From: Hyalella azteca
Taxonomy: Eukaryota; Arthropoda; Malacostraca; Amphipoda; Hyalellidae
Assembly: GCF_000764305.2 (NCBI RefSeq)
Contig: NW_025931873.1
Location: forward strand, 1-64,000
DNA: 64,000 nt
Direction: 5' to 3'
Both the position numbers and the translations under genes were made by a program. The notes beneath the pieces were generated by a model. That model was not told where the DNA came from. It worked only from the letters and a program-made list of their open reading frames with translations, and did no database searches. Below, piece by piece: positions 26,338 to 39,810 of this stretch (its first letter is position 1; each line of letters starts with the position of its first letter).

Positions 26338-27182
26338 ATAAACAGATGAATAATAAACATGGCTGAAATTTTATAAAATGTATTAAGTGCACTTCTAGAA
26401 AATAAATGAATTTAATTATTAAAAAAACACGTGACGAGTAACTACCATTAATGAATAATAAACATGGCTGAAATTTTAGAAAATGTATTAAATGCACTTA
26501 TTGCAAATAAATTCATTTATTTAATACAAAAACACGTGACGAGTAACTCCCAATAATGAATAATAAACATGATTGGAATTTTAGAAAATGTATTAAATGC
26601 ACTTCTTGCAAATAAATTAATTTATTTAATAAAAAAAACACGTGACGAGTAACTCCCGATAATGAATAATAAACATGATTGAAATTTTATAAAATGTATT
26701 AAATGCACTTCCAGCAAATAAATTAATTTATTTAATAAAAAAACACGTGACGAGTAACTCCCAATAATGAAGAATAAACATGATTGAAATTTTATAAAAT
26801 GTATTAAATGCGATTCTAGAAAATAAATGAATTTAATTATTAAAAAAACACGTGACGAGTAACTCCCAATAATGAATAATAAACATGGTTGAAATTTTAT
26901 AAAATGTATTAAATGCACTTCTAGAAAATAAATGATTTTAATTTATAAAAAACACGTGACGAGTAACTCCCAATAATGAATAATAAACATGATTGAAATT
27001 TTATAAAATGTATTAAATGCACTTCTAGAAAATGAATTAATTTAATTAATAAAAAAAACACGTGACGAGTAAGTCCCTATAATAAATGATAAACATGATT
27101 GAAATTTTATAAAATGTATTAAATGCACTTCTAGAAAATAAATGAATTTATTTAATAAAAAAACGCGTGACGAGTAGCTCCC
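26338..27182. repeat. 105-bp satellite array, eight units
   Basis: CACGTGACGAGTA recurs at 26428, 26533, 26639, 26744, 26849, 26953 and 27059, with a variant CGCGTG at 27164; spacing is 104-106 bp. Each unit has the E-box followed by ACTCCC and an AT-rich body (ATGAATAATAAACATG). As 105 is 35 codons, one minus-strand frame repeats every 35 residues, which is incidental. Confidence 0.95.
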
Positions 27183-30100
27183 ACGCACTCGCTCATCATT
27201 GACGGATACAGATTCCTACAGAGCGATGCTCCTGCGTCGCACGCATCTTTTTTTTGCTCCGCAATTAATGGTGCGATTATTGCGATGAGGTTGGATGATG
27301 CAATGTCCAGTGTTATATGTGATTTTGCGTGTAGCTACAAGCGTGTGGCCGCCCAGTTCCCATAGCACTGCGTAGATAAGCTGAACCATTTTTTCGTTGA
27401 CGCGGCTAATTTTTCTAATTCGGACGAATTAATTAGAATTTTACTGGTTATAAATTGGTATTAAGGTTAAATTATTGTTTTAATTCCAATTTAACTATTA
27501 ATTCACTATTAAGAATGTCATGAATATTTAATATTCTGATAAAGTTTCGGAGGTCGAAATGTTGAAACATTTTAGGTGTGAAAATTTGTTCATGAGTTTG
27601 CGTGTTCGAATCATGTAGGACAATGTGTATACATAGGAGATATTCAAGCAAACAAATAATAAATAAAATTGATTAAATAAATGAAAAAATAAGTTCAAAT
27701 ATCTCAAAATTTCGAAACCAGAATAATTCCAGAGTTCGAGGTTAAGTGTGGATAAAAGATAGTACCTATTTTTACCATTACACCATCATTATAATACCAT
27801 TAATTTAATTTTAAATTTCCTAATGGTATTCTGGGAAACAGGATTATGGGTAACGTAATTACGAAAAACAGAAATAGCATCCTAAAACTTTAAATAAATT
27901 GACGCGATACATGATTTCTTCGAGCAGTGCATGTATTAATGTCGGAATAGAACTAACTAAAAATTCAGGTGCAATTTCAGAGCACTTGTTCTTGGTGACA
28001 GGTTATTGTTGATTGCCGCGGTCATTTTTCAACTACCGAAGCTTGTCACGTGAACAAAAAATCACGGGAAATCGTGGCCTTCCTTGATCTATGTTGCGTC
28101 CGAACTGAGCTGGTCCTGGCCACGATGTTCTCACACCCTGACGATGAATGACGACATTAAAATAACCAAGAATTTCTTACGATTTTTAAATTGAAGGGAT
28201 TATATGAGCATGGATCAAAACTGGTCTCAATGATGGATTTCAAGATAGAGTTTTGGAGTGTGGTAGCAAAAAAGAATGCAGTGATGTGCCTCTGATGACG
28301 GCTAAATATCATGCAAAAGTTGTACTATGGGCAAATTAGTATCATGTAGTAGTAGTTGTAGTAGTTTTGTCCATGTAGTACCATGGACAAAATGTATTTA
28401 GGTAGTATATGAGGCCATAGTGTCTGAGGCCACTTTCCTGATAATTAAAGGTTTCATCTCGTATCGCTTGCAATGCCCGTTTCATTGGAAACGCATACGT
28501 TTCTTGACTAGCTTTAGATACATTCCAAATACAGCACATAAATTATTAAGAATAATAATAGTTGTTAGAAAAGATTGAACATATAACAATAACAGGAAAT
28601 AAAATACTTTAAAGTGAATTTCAGTGTATAAAATTAATAATTCAATCATTATTCATGCGCGGATACCGAAATTTTTTACCTCGGTAGCGCATTACAATTA
28701 ACGGGCGTTGTCTTAAATTTTATTGTGAATCTAATTCAATTCAATTAACGCCCATAAACAATGTAAACAATTTTTGAAAAACCAAACAATTGTTATTCAC
28801 TTCATATGATCGGCTTCAAAATACTATGGCAACTTTGCATAACATATTCCTCGTGGGTTGTATGGAGATGTAGCGTTTTCGCAAAAAATTCTTTTCACTG
28901 AACTTTATTTTTCTTCTTAATTATTCTCCCTAATGACGATCGAGGCAATTGCTAGACTTCTTCTAAAAGTACCATCATAACATCGGTATGAAGCGCAAAT
29001 CGGATATAACAGTTTTACAGAGTGTCACATACAATTATATGTATGAAATAAATTGCTCTCAATGGATTTTTCACTCTCATTTCGGGCGATAAAGGAAGTG
29101 AAAAGCGCAAGTCAGTTCCCAACGAGAGCTGTCATTGCGTTGGGTGTGAGAATCTGTCGACGCTATAAAAAAACATACAAGCTGATGCCAACGATTGTGT
29201 CCGGACACAACAACTGAGGTTGGTCTTACGAGTTGTTCTTCCTGCTGGATTTAATTTGATGAAATAGCCTCTCGAGTCTACAAAATTATTATCCAGTCTA
29301 CTTATGAGCAAATCTAAGTTTTGTCATCATTTGAAATAAAAAATTGAAACGACTGAAATTTCACACTCGTTAATCCAGTGCAACTATATTTTCAGAGCAT
29401 AAGGCTAGGTAAAACTCTACACCTAATACAATTTTTTCTTTGCCTGGTGGACACAAAAAATTCTAAGTGCTCTGTAAGAATTAAAAAAAATGGCTGACCA
29501 TCTAACTAAAATATTTTGCTCCTTCGATCAATTAATGAGATTGCTTAGGAAGAGAAGGTAACATTAAATGGGATTTAAGAAAAATTATGGTGTTGTGGCG
29601 GCTCCTTGTCTTCAAGCGTTCACGTGAACACGAGGGGGCGATTGTAGGTATTGTACGGATCCTAATGAGGGCCGTTCTGATTAAGTGGCCTGATTAAGTT
29701 TTCAAGGACGCAAACCCAGAGAAAATGAGGAAAATCTGTGTGGAAATTTTACTTCATTTGCCAGCAAAACAATTGCAAATTATTAAAAATACGTCTGTTA
29801 AATTATTTTGGAAAATAATCGCCTTATTTTAGGATGTGTTCTTAAAATAAGTTCCTCCCAAATGCTGCGAGCTGTCAAGCCAGCTAGTAAACACATTGTG
29901 ACAAATAATGAACTAGACAATATATGTTGTCAGCTTCGCTTGGAGGCGAGGTGACAAATTAACCCACATTTACCCAGGTAGGATGTTCCTGTAGTTAAAA
30001 GCTTTTAATGATTTGTGAACTTCCTCCCCTGTAGTTGTCAGATTTAGTTATTAAAGCTCGCACATACTGAAGGATTTCCGCCTGTTCCGCGGTTGCCGGT

Positions 30101-31853
30101 ACAGTTGCCGTCACAATCAAGAGACAAGCACGGCCATTAGGGCAGTTTACTTATACATAGGTATTATACTTAGTTTATACTTAGTTTATACTTACAGTTT
30201 ATACTTATACATAGGTGTTATTCTTCAATGAGTCAATAGGCAAAATTTAGACGCAATAGATATTTTAGATGTAATATTGTGCATTGCCCTTAGTTTCATT
30301 ATGGTCCGTCGCAGTTTCGATAACTCGCCGTATCCATGCCGAACAAATATCACGCTGACATTAATACAGATTAAGGCTTATCAATTAATCTATTTGAAAA
30401 AGTTAATTTATTTCTTGATTTTTTCTTTCAATTTTGGCTTGGAAGTGACTCGTTCAAATAACCGAGATATTTAGAAAGTTATGTTAATATTTTTTTGCGC
30501 TTCTGTCTCCATTCGGCTTCACTAATTTTGCCCGTGACTGTCTATACCTGTCAAATGCTGACATGAGAGTTACTTCCGGCCTCCAAAGAGTGATATTAAT
30601 GATGAAATTTTTGACGATCTCTTTGTCTTGTTGGTCTGTTGCCTCAACGGATGAATCTGATGAATGATAAAATCTAACACCTTACTTTATCAAGAGACTC
30701 TAAAATAAAAGCAATTCGGGTATAATCTTTTCAAATTATAAAAACTGAAGTATTGACCATCTCACGGCACACGCTTACATTTATAATGTTTCCTTGGCGG
30801 AATTCTTTATTTTCATCTCTGCAAAATGTAGTGCCTCACACAAAGGCAACCCGTATAAAATAATCAAGTTAGTACTTCACATCCCAATCAATATCCTCAT
30901 ATTATTTCAGAATCATACAATTTTCTCAGTCACATAGCATCTCCGAAACATAAGGCAAAATCTCATACTGAACAATAAATGAATATTATTACTTGTGAAT
31001 TATTTTAATATAGGTTACCGGGACTTAGAAAGTGCGCGCTGGCTTGTTGAAGTTTATCATACATTTTTTATGTATCACTGGCCAATGCATGCACAATCAA
31101 ACCTTATGCGACCAGATGAATGCATAGCGCAAGTTTTAATTTAAGCGTAGAAAATTTCTAGGGTTAGTTTTGTCGTTCAAATGAAAGTCAAAAGTTTTTC
31201 CATCAAAACAGTACCGAACATTTAACCGGAGATGATATTTGCATACGATTTTTAAATACATTTTTTGAGTTATCGAACAAGAAAAAAGAAATACAAAGAG
31301 ATTACGCTTCTAAGTTGAAAGTTTTGTGACACGACTTTTAGTAAAATTTTATAATAATAATTTGCCTTTGGAGAATTTCAAGAAAGTGAATATCATTAAA
31401 GTAACTTGTAGTAAATTTGTCATAGCATAAGTGCACACAGTTCATATCTATGTAAGAATGAATTTACGATTATTCTTTCTTGATTAAATACGACCATTTG
31501 TTCTATGCATGAGCTGAGGAATCATTCAGGTTCACTTTATTTAAACAAGACACGCACACCCGCATCATTAAAAGAGCTCGCTAACCCTTTGTCTGGGCCA
31601 CGGCTGTTGTCCACACTGCGCTTATAACAGTCCCGGGAAGGCGCTCGAGCACAAGGACAACAAAGCGCCATGTCACCTAAGGCGCCTTTCTTCGCCTTTT
31701 TTTAACTGTGCCCGTGCGTATGAATCCTTTCGGGAGAACAGCAGCTGCACTCCCACGCTTCGGCTCTCGCCTCAGCCACTCTGGCTTGATCGCCATCACG
31801 CGCCGCGTACGACAAGTCATTCCAAAGACTACCACTTGTAACAAAAAAAATAA
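27183..31853. other. Non-coding stretch with scattered minor motifs
   Basis: No gene. Noted: an 11-bp-arm hairpin TTTTGTCCATG/CATGGACAAAA (28365-28392); a Su(H)-type TTCTCACA (28128-28135); TGTGAGAA (29145) followed by TATAAAA (29164) with no frame behind it; a TTTATACTTA minisatellite (about 30150-30205); and a GC-rich patch at 31560-31850 next to copy 3 of the interspersed element. Confidence 0.5.
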
Positions 31854-32005
31854 TAACTCAGTACTCACTGCAGTGAGTGACAGAGAGCGTATTTTCTCGT
31901 CGACGAAAACATGAAGTCACGGACGGATAGACAGACGGACGGACAGACGGACATGGCGAGCACAATAGTGCATTTTTTTCATAAATGAAAGAATGCGCTA
32001 AAAAC
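31854..32005 (-). mobile_element. Short interspersed (GTCC/GTCT) element, copy 3
   Basis: Reverse orientation: TAACTCAGTACTCACTGCAG, the inverted microsatellite GGAC/AGAC, CATGGCGAGCACAATAGTGC, then GCGCTAAAAAC. The left end has small changes (GCGCATTCTTTC). Confidence 0.8.
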
Positions 32006-32910
32006 TATAGCATATCAGACGATTGGCATTGGTTAGACGCATGGATTAAGATGAGGTCAATAATGGCATAATCAATAGCTGGGGCTATTTTAAGGAAGTA
32101 TTTCAATTAGCTTAGAATAATTAGCCTCAACTTTATTGTTGAATTGCTTAAAAAAAATAATTCAAATATGCATCACTTAATTATTGCGTAGCGATATTTT
32201 TTTGGCTCACAGCAATCACGAGGATTTTAGACCATATATGTAATTTTTTGTTCCTCGGATATTTTTCATATAATATAATTTGTCTAGATAATGATTCAAA
32301 ATTTATGACATTTGGTCTCATAGCCTCTGCAAAATTAAATATAAGTATTGTGATAATATCGCATAGTGCACAGATTTCACAATCGCCATCTATACCATCT
32401 AAATTCGACAAGGTGCAGTTCCGTCGAAATTTTTTCATATAGAAACGATGAAGATAAAAAATTTCTTTGGATATAATTATTTGGTGAAAATCTTGATGTT
32501 GATGGCTAAACAGCAGAGACGATGAAACGTACTCGCATTGTGACTAGAAAGTTCAACTCTTATTTACAATATATTTTCTCACTACGATTCAAAGACGCCA
32601 TAAGAAAAAATACATTTATGGTAAAACCGTTGGAATATCTGCCGAAATGATCAGATTATTAAAAAAAATTGTTCAAACTTATGATTATGATGACACCCTT
32701 TTTCAAACAAACACCGCTGTTAACATTCGACGGAGCATGAACAAACGTTAATATGACACAGCAATCATTCCAAATATTACTTTATAAATAAATTAATCAC
32801 ACTAGATCAAATAATTCATCACACTAGAAATCCACTTGATCTGCACATACTCAAATTACAATACAATCTGTGGTGTCAAAGACACGCAGTCATAGCACGT
32901 CACAACACAG
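32006..32910. other. Non-coding spacer
   Basis: I see nothing supportable here. Confidence 0.5.
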
Positions 32911-33616
32911 TATAGTCTGAACACGCACGTACGTCTCAGACCAGCAACACACGTGTTCAGGCAGTAGCTCTGTTCTCACGGGTATAGCTGCCTAGCTTCT
33001 ACAAGATCCTACCAACGAGGGAGAAAGCAGCAGGAAGGGGATAAAATGTGAGTAAAAATTTGGTAAAACTTCTATTATCTTCACGCGTGCAAAAGTGATT
33101 GCAAAGCAATAATACGAATTGCAGGCAGAAATCGTAATAAAAATGCCAAATGCAGAATACTTGTACGATTGCAAGGGAAAATATCGGGATCATATTATTT
33201 GGGAAATATTAAGCTCATAATTAAAAGAATTGATAATTATAATGCAAATTTACATTGTTGAAGTATAGTCTGAACACTCACGTACGTCTCAGACCAGCAA
33301 CACACGTGTTCAGGCAGTAGCTCTGTTCTCACGGGTATAGCTGCCTAGCTTCTACAAGATCCTGCCAACGAGGGAAAAAGCAGCGGGATGGGGATAGAAT
33401 GTAAGTGAAATCAAACTTCTATGATCTTCACGCAAGCAAATGTGATTGCAAAGTAGTAATATGAATTGCAGGCAAGAATCGTTATGAAAATGCTAAATGA
33501 GGAAAATTTTTACAATCTAAAGGAAAAATATCGTGATCATATTAGTGGGGAAATATGAGGCTTATAATGAAAAGCATTGAAAATCACAATGATAATTTTC
33601 ATTGTTGAAGGCCTCT
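32911..33616 (+). repeat. 353-bp tandem duplication containing a Su(H)-type site
   Basis: TATAGTCTGAACAC starts at 32911 and again at 33264, and the copies remain alignable for about 350 bp. The most conserved part (about 95 bp from AGTCTGAACAC) holds ACACACGTGTTC and the Su(H)-type TTCTCACG (32973-32980 and 33326-33333), while the rest has drifted more. Confidence 0.85.
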
Positions 33617-35650
33617 TGCTGGTTGTTGCTCGTCTATATATGATCAAAATCACAGGTGTTAATACCAAGAATTTTCTTCAAATTATGAATGTGTGCAACG
33701 TAAAAATATTTGTTGGTGTTTTAGAAGTGGTTCAAGATGCCTAGCATTGTGTAGGAGTTCAAGCTCAGGCATCGGGTAAAGTCATCAACAGCCAACAGAG
33801 AGTTAAACAGAACAACACACATGATTAGCAACTCTAATTTTGTGGCAGAATTAAGCTCAACGGATCTATTTACCACACATGCCACAAAAATTTTTCCACA
33901 TGACTGACCTATTAAGAAAAAGAAAGGATTTTTTCTTTTCAATTCCCTAGAACAAACAATTTAACAGAGTAGTGCCACTATCTGTATCACTTTTACGAAT
34001 GCTTATTTAGCGAAGAAAATAAATTCCACAATTGTTGGCTGAACGATATTTTGACTGTAATAGATAAAAATAAGCTGTAGCTTTAAACCTGTCCCTTTCA
34101 AACAACGCAAGCTGTATTTTTTCTACAATTATCACACCGAACAAATTAAGGGGGCTGACATCTGTGTGATTGTCTAACTTGGTAGGTGATACAGACGCAA
34201 CTTTTTCTTTGAAATTGAAACATTAGAAATAGAATTATCTCGCCTTCCGTCTCCCACATTATTACTTGCCTATTTATTTTAATATGTCCATTAACATTCA
34301 TCGCACTGGATAAATTCTGCAGCGTTTAACGATTGATGGAACAGATTCGCATCAATGAATTTGTGTGTCTTCTACTTCATGCCAGTTATTCTTTTCTTAT
34401 TTCAGTAAAGGTGTTAGTATGTAGGTAGATAGTGATTATGATTTGTGAGTAATGTTGTGGCTAAACAGTGCTCTGATCCTAAAGGCTAAGCAAATAGGCT
34501 CTGATGCCTGTGAATTAGCCAACTAATAACAATTTAAGAAATATTTTATATATCAATATTATTGTTATTATTACATTTTTGAATTAAAATGTTACACAGT
34601 AATTTTAATCGTTAAATAATAATTTTTATAAATCCCAACATAGAACGAAAAATTATACTCGTAGGGTCAAACTCGTTTGTAAAACGAAGGTAATCGACGG
34701 GGAAACATTATATCACCTAAAATTTAGAATATAATAGAAAGAGGAAAAATCGAAAAGACTCCGCGTCGCACTAAATAAACGTCACGATGACCCACTTTAG
34801 TTAGTTGGTCAACAGTTTGTCCAAAAATAAAGGTATTTTTTGACCCATTTCGTCTTTTTGCGGGTCATTCTGGCATAGCCGTGAAGAAATGACAATCATG
34901 GTGAGATGAGAGGAGGAGAGGAAAAACGTAATAAAATTTTTATCATGCTGATTTTATTGAAGATTCTAAGCATCTCCACATTCAGCTTTTTTAGAGATCA
35001 TTTAAAAGAGAAATTATTATTATATTGGTGTATAATGATTTAAAAATGAAACTCTTTTTTTTTTTCATTTATCAAAGACCAACCAACTCCAGAATCACTG
35101 GATTCAGGAAAAAGTAGCATTGAAAGCTACACAAATAGCCTAAAATGAGAAGAAAGCACAAACGCTGCATGCAGCCGATACAAAGGCACCCCTGCCGCGT
35201 ATCACTGAAAGATCTCAGTATCTCCACGTATCTTCATCTCGATCAGGGATGAGAAACCGCCTGCTAAGGCCCGCTATTTCAGGCTGACAAGACTCCATAT
35301 GGCGGGTGTAGCTACGACCAGGTGAACTCCCACGCTTCTCTGAGACGAAGGAAACATGCGACCAAGTGGCGGGCAATAGGAATTAATACTAACAGTTTTT
35401 TTCCGACCAACATGACCAGCTGTCGCCAGCCGCTGTTGCTAATGGTGCACGCGCCAAAATTGATTATGGGATCTAAAGCTCGACTTAATTGCAGTGGCAA
35501 GACGTAGGTAATAGTGTGAGGAGTAATCACTATGATTGTAATTAAGTTCCAAAATGTTATACTATAAAGTCCGAAGTTGGTGCTGGCGCAAATAGTATGC
35601 ACCTAATTACTGAACTATAATTTAGAACAAAATTAGTCTTCTATCAGTTC
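33617..35650. other. Non-coding stretch
   Basis: No gene. A GC-richer patch lies at 35150-35500 with short frames of no recognisable type. Confidence 0.5.
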
Positions 35651-35875
35651 AGCTCAATTTCAAGTTTCAAATCGGGTTCGAAAAATGAGAGTCGAAATTA
35701 TTATGAATTTATGTCCATATTTATTATAAATAAATAATGTATTCAAGAATTCGCAAGAATTGGAGCTCAATTTCTAATTTCACATCCGATCCGAATATAT
35801 GAGAGTCGTATATATTGTGAATTTATGTCCAAATTAATTATAAATAAATAATGTATTCAAGAACTCGCAACCGTT
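35651..35875 (+). repeat. 113-bp tandem duplication
   Basis: AGCTCAATTT starts at 35651 and 35764; both copies run through ATTATAAATAAATAATGTAT to the same end, with some point changes. Confidence 0.85.
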
Positions 35876-37430
35876 TTCATTTAGATATACTCTCAAAGAC
35901 CATTAATCTATACATAATAAACAATCAATAAAAACATAATAAACAATCAATAAAAATCGCTTGAATTCGCTTGATTACAAGACACATTTGCATTTCGAAG
36001 TATAATTTTTAGACACACGCATATACTTCCTCGGCCGTCATCACCTGGAATAATTTTCTCTTGAATTCGATGCGTGATGAATTAACACTCGTTCATCCAG
36101 GTGGCAGAGTTTTTCTACGTCTATTATTGTCTTGCATTATCGGATCATAAATTCTCACATCTGCGGTGGCATTTCGTGGGAACAAAGTAGCGCCTTATTA
36201 GCGCCATGTTCTGTTCTTATCTCTCCGCTGATGAACAATTGTTCCTCAGTTCTCTACAAAGCCTAACTGTAAAGCAATAATAAAGATACAAGGCGGCACT
36301 AAAGAGAACAATTGAATGGTGTGATGGCAGCCTTGCCAACACATTTGACACATTTTATGTCATAAACTGCCGACACGTTTGATCTGTCATAAAAATTGGT
36401 CCCTAAGTACTAAATTTTTATGACCCGATGACCCGTAAAAAAGCATGAATATGTACAAATATACCAAACCCAATTTTTTCATGCTTATACCATTCGATTG
36501 CCAATGTTCTCATTAGTTGTGGAGCTACAATCAATTAGAAAAGGGTACATTACCATTAATTAAAGTGGACATCTCATTACATATTTGAACCTTCAATTTG
36601 TCAAGTGATGCGACTAAGAACGCGAATTCGACGCCACCCTTAGAGATATTTGAGAAAACCTGTACAGAAATACCTGAACTCAAGTAATTGTAAGTGAAAC
36701 TTTTATTGCTGTGTAAGTTGTTATTGTAAGTTATTGTTGTGTTGTGTAAGTAATTGTAAGTGAAACCCTTCCGTTAATAAAAATTTATGTGGAGAAAAGT
36801 AAGACGCTTTCAAACCCACATTGCACATCAAAAACCCCACTCAATTCTCTTCTTACTATAAATTATAAATAAAACCATTCTAATATAAAAAATAAATTAT
36901 AATTTTTGATCTATTGTTTACCTCTTAATTTTGAAATGATTTATTATATATTCTCTCAATAATAATAAAAGTTTTAAATCCCAGTAATATCCCAGGACGA
37001 AAATTATCGTGAATACGTGTCCAAAAGGAACCAATATGCCGACAAGCTTCAAACAGACAAATTCAAAATTGCACAACAATACATGAAATTGACAATTGTT
37101 ATTTGGATTCAATAAACATAACATTGACTTGAGTTACAAGGATAATTTAAAATTATAGAGATGACCAAATAGCAAGGATTTGTATATAATATAGTTGTTC
37201 AATAAAAACATAGAAAATAGACAATTTGTTAAATACCAGGAATTTTAATCATATATTATAGTGTTTTATTGTTTCTGTAGGCGAATGGTAGCCAGACAAA
37301 GCATATTGTTCCAAATTATAAAGCTTAAATATCAAAAAAGTTAATAATTATGGGAGCATTTTTTTAGAAATGCATACGCAAACAAATTTTTTCACTTCAG
37401 TTCCGGAAAAAACTTTGTCTGTTAACATTA
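35876..37430. other. AT-rich non-coding stretch
   Basis: No gene. TTCTCACA at 36152-36159 is an isolated Su(H)-type match; a TAAGT/TGTAAG-rich low-complexity patch is at 36690-36770. Confidence 0.5.
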
Positions 37431-37660
37431 CGTCAATTAAGTAATAAGAGACGGTGACAAGAAGAGTGACGAGACAATTGGCATTCATAAGAAAGTGGCC
37501 ATGTTATAATTAAGTCAATTAAGTAAAAGAGCCGATGACAAGAAGAGCGAGGAGACAATTGGCATTCATAAGAAAATGGCCATTTTATAATTAAGTCAAT
37601 TAAGCAAAAGAGCCGGTGACAAGAAAAGCGAGGAGACAATTGGCATTCATAAGAAAGTGT
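37431..37660 (+). repeat. 81-bp tandem repeat, three copies
   Basis: CAATTGGCATTCATAAGAAA recurs at 37475, 37556 and 37637. The 81-bp period gives a 27-residue periodic frame on the minus strand, which is incidental. Confidence 0.9.
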
Positions 37661-37924
37661 CCACGTGTGGCGGCGACTGCCGTGAAGTGGCATCCTCAAG
37701 TGTGGCGTGAACAAAGCTGCAGGCGCCGCACGTATTCCCGACAGCCAGGAATGTGCGCGGGGCCTGGGAACGCACCTGCGCGCGTGTACTGGGCCGGAGG
37801 AGAGCAGGGTGCGGCCCAGGAGATAACAGCTCTGAAAATAATTATATATATATTATTATTAATTGATATCAGTGCCCATATTATATGGGGCACTAATATT
37901 AATAGTGGGTATGGGAACGGGGAA

Positions 37925-38165
37925 GCGTTTGGTAAATGATGAGTGAATAGTTCGTTGTTAGTGAGAAAGTGTGTGATGAGAAAGAGGTGGGTAAATAGTG
38001 AGTGAGCAGTTTGTAGTTAGTGCAAAAGTGTGTGGTACGTAAGAGGTGGATAAATAATGAGTGAATAGTTTGATGTTAGTGAGAAAAAGTGTGATGAATA
38101 AGAGGTGGGTAAATGATGAGTGTTTAGTTCGTTGTTAGTAAGGAAGTGTGTGATAAGTAAAATTT
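37925..38165 (+). repeat. About 60-bp tandem repeat, four copies
   Basis: Units of GTAAATGATGAGTGAATAGT and GTTAGTGAGAAAGTGTGTGA, starting near 37930, 37990, 38050 and 38110, with substitutions between copies. Confidence 0.85.
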
Positions 38166-39810
38166 ATTGAAAAATATGAAGTAAGTGACTGGTTTGGTTT
38201 GAAGTAAGTGTTGAAATGAACGGGGTAAACAGCAAGGTCTAGAAGAGCCAGGAAAATATTTTTTGTGTAGTTTTTGAGCGTTTGCGGATATATGAGGAAT
38301 TAAATGAATCCTTGGAAAGCTAGGGGTATAACAAAATGAAGTGAAACAGCTTATTTGAAGTGCCTGAAGAGACAGTCAATTTATTTATAACTAGATGAAT
38401 AGTAAAGGTGCATAAATTTTTTAGCCAAGAAAATTAATCACAAAATTATACTCTAACAACTTGAGAAGGAGAAACAAAACTCACGTAAAAAATATTCAGT
38501 GGATCTTTCCAATTCTTGAAGTGTATCGAAATTTTATGAAGAGACTGTAATGCAAGTATTATCGCATAATTACATACAATTGATATAATTGATTACATAT
38601 TGTAATTTAAATGTAATGTTTATTGCTCGTTAAGATGACACACACAGCAAAATAAAAATAAAATAGATCATTTGGAAAGAGGCTTTGAATGCACAAAAGG
38701 GTTAAAATAAACCTCAATGCGGGGTGATTGGAGCCATGCTGTGTGATTGGAACCCTTTCTGGTGATTGGACCTCGATCTTTTCAGAGACGTACGATCTTC
38801 ACAAAAGATCGGGATTGAGGTCAGCCTCCTGTCACCAATTGATGAATGGTGCGCCTTAACCCCTTGAATTATTGTCACAAACCTTGAATAAAAGCGGTTT
38901 CTTATTTCTGTTTATAAATTCCTTGTTCTCGGATAATAACACGAATTTTGTAATGATAAGATACATTTGCTTTGGACATCGAAATTTTATACATTCGTGG
39001 ATCATAAGATGAGCTACACTTAAACTTTTAATTTCGTCTACAAATATGAACTCTTGCCAATTCATGAAATAATTAATTTTTACACGTCATATATGTTATA
39101 GCACAAAATTGAAACTCTCGATTAAATTGAATGTCGGCATAAGAAATTAAAAATTTGAATCTTTTCCCTCTCACTTATTGTAATGGCTTATGTCAGAGAT
39201 GTCCTCAATATTTTGTTTCTGTTTGGATTTTTTTCATTGTAGTTTATTAAATAATAAATCACATTTAAAATCAATTGAGAATAATCGGTTACTTTTATCA
39301 TCCCAACATGATCGAAATGATTTTTGACAATTTCCGGTTCAAATCGCGCAATATCTGTCCACATTGTCAGTCGAAAAATTCCAATTATGTATTCGTGCTT
39401 GTCAGCAACAACCGTAAAATTAATGATTACTAAATTCTAATTATTATGAACCAGATTATATGGCCAACAATCATAACCAACGAGTTCAAAGTCCACCGTC
39501 GCCGGAAATGACCTGAAAATTACCAGCTCCGACATAGTCATTCATGATCTCCATAAATTTGAATGAAAAAACTGCGTGAGTAGATTTAACCAGCGTTTCG
39601 ATGACACTCCGTTTCCCGGATGATTTTTACATGTGCTTATTTTCTGTGGTTGCTCGCATGTCAAACAAAAGAGTATTGGAATTTCACTGTTTTTTTTTAA
39701 ATGGGATGTGTAATCGCCATTATCTCAAGTCTTGCTTAGCATTACATAAAATTCGCTTGCTTTCATACAAGAATTAAGGCCGCATTTACATCGATTGCAC
39801 CCATTCTCAT
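38166..39810. other. AT-rich non-coding stretch
   Basis: No gene. Three GTGATTGGA repeats (38725-38770) lead into a short imperfect inverted repeat CCTCGATCTTTTC / AAAAGATCGGGATTGAGG (about 38771-38821). Confidence 0.5.

Noticed and set aside
26622..26918. 98-codon minus-strand frame with a 35-residue repeat
   Set aside because: The satellite period of 105 bp is divisible by three, so any open frame repeats. There is no start context and no domain.
37433..37714. 93-codon minus-strand frame with a 27-residue repeat
   Set aside because: Product of the 81-bp tandem repeat.
39341..39356. GGTTCAAATC, similar to a tRNA B box
   Set aside because: No matching A box at the right distance and no acceptor stem pairing.
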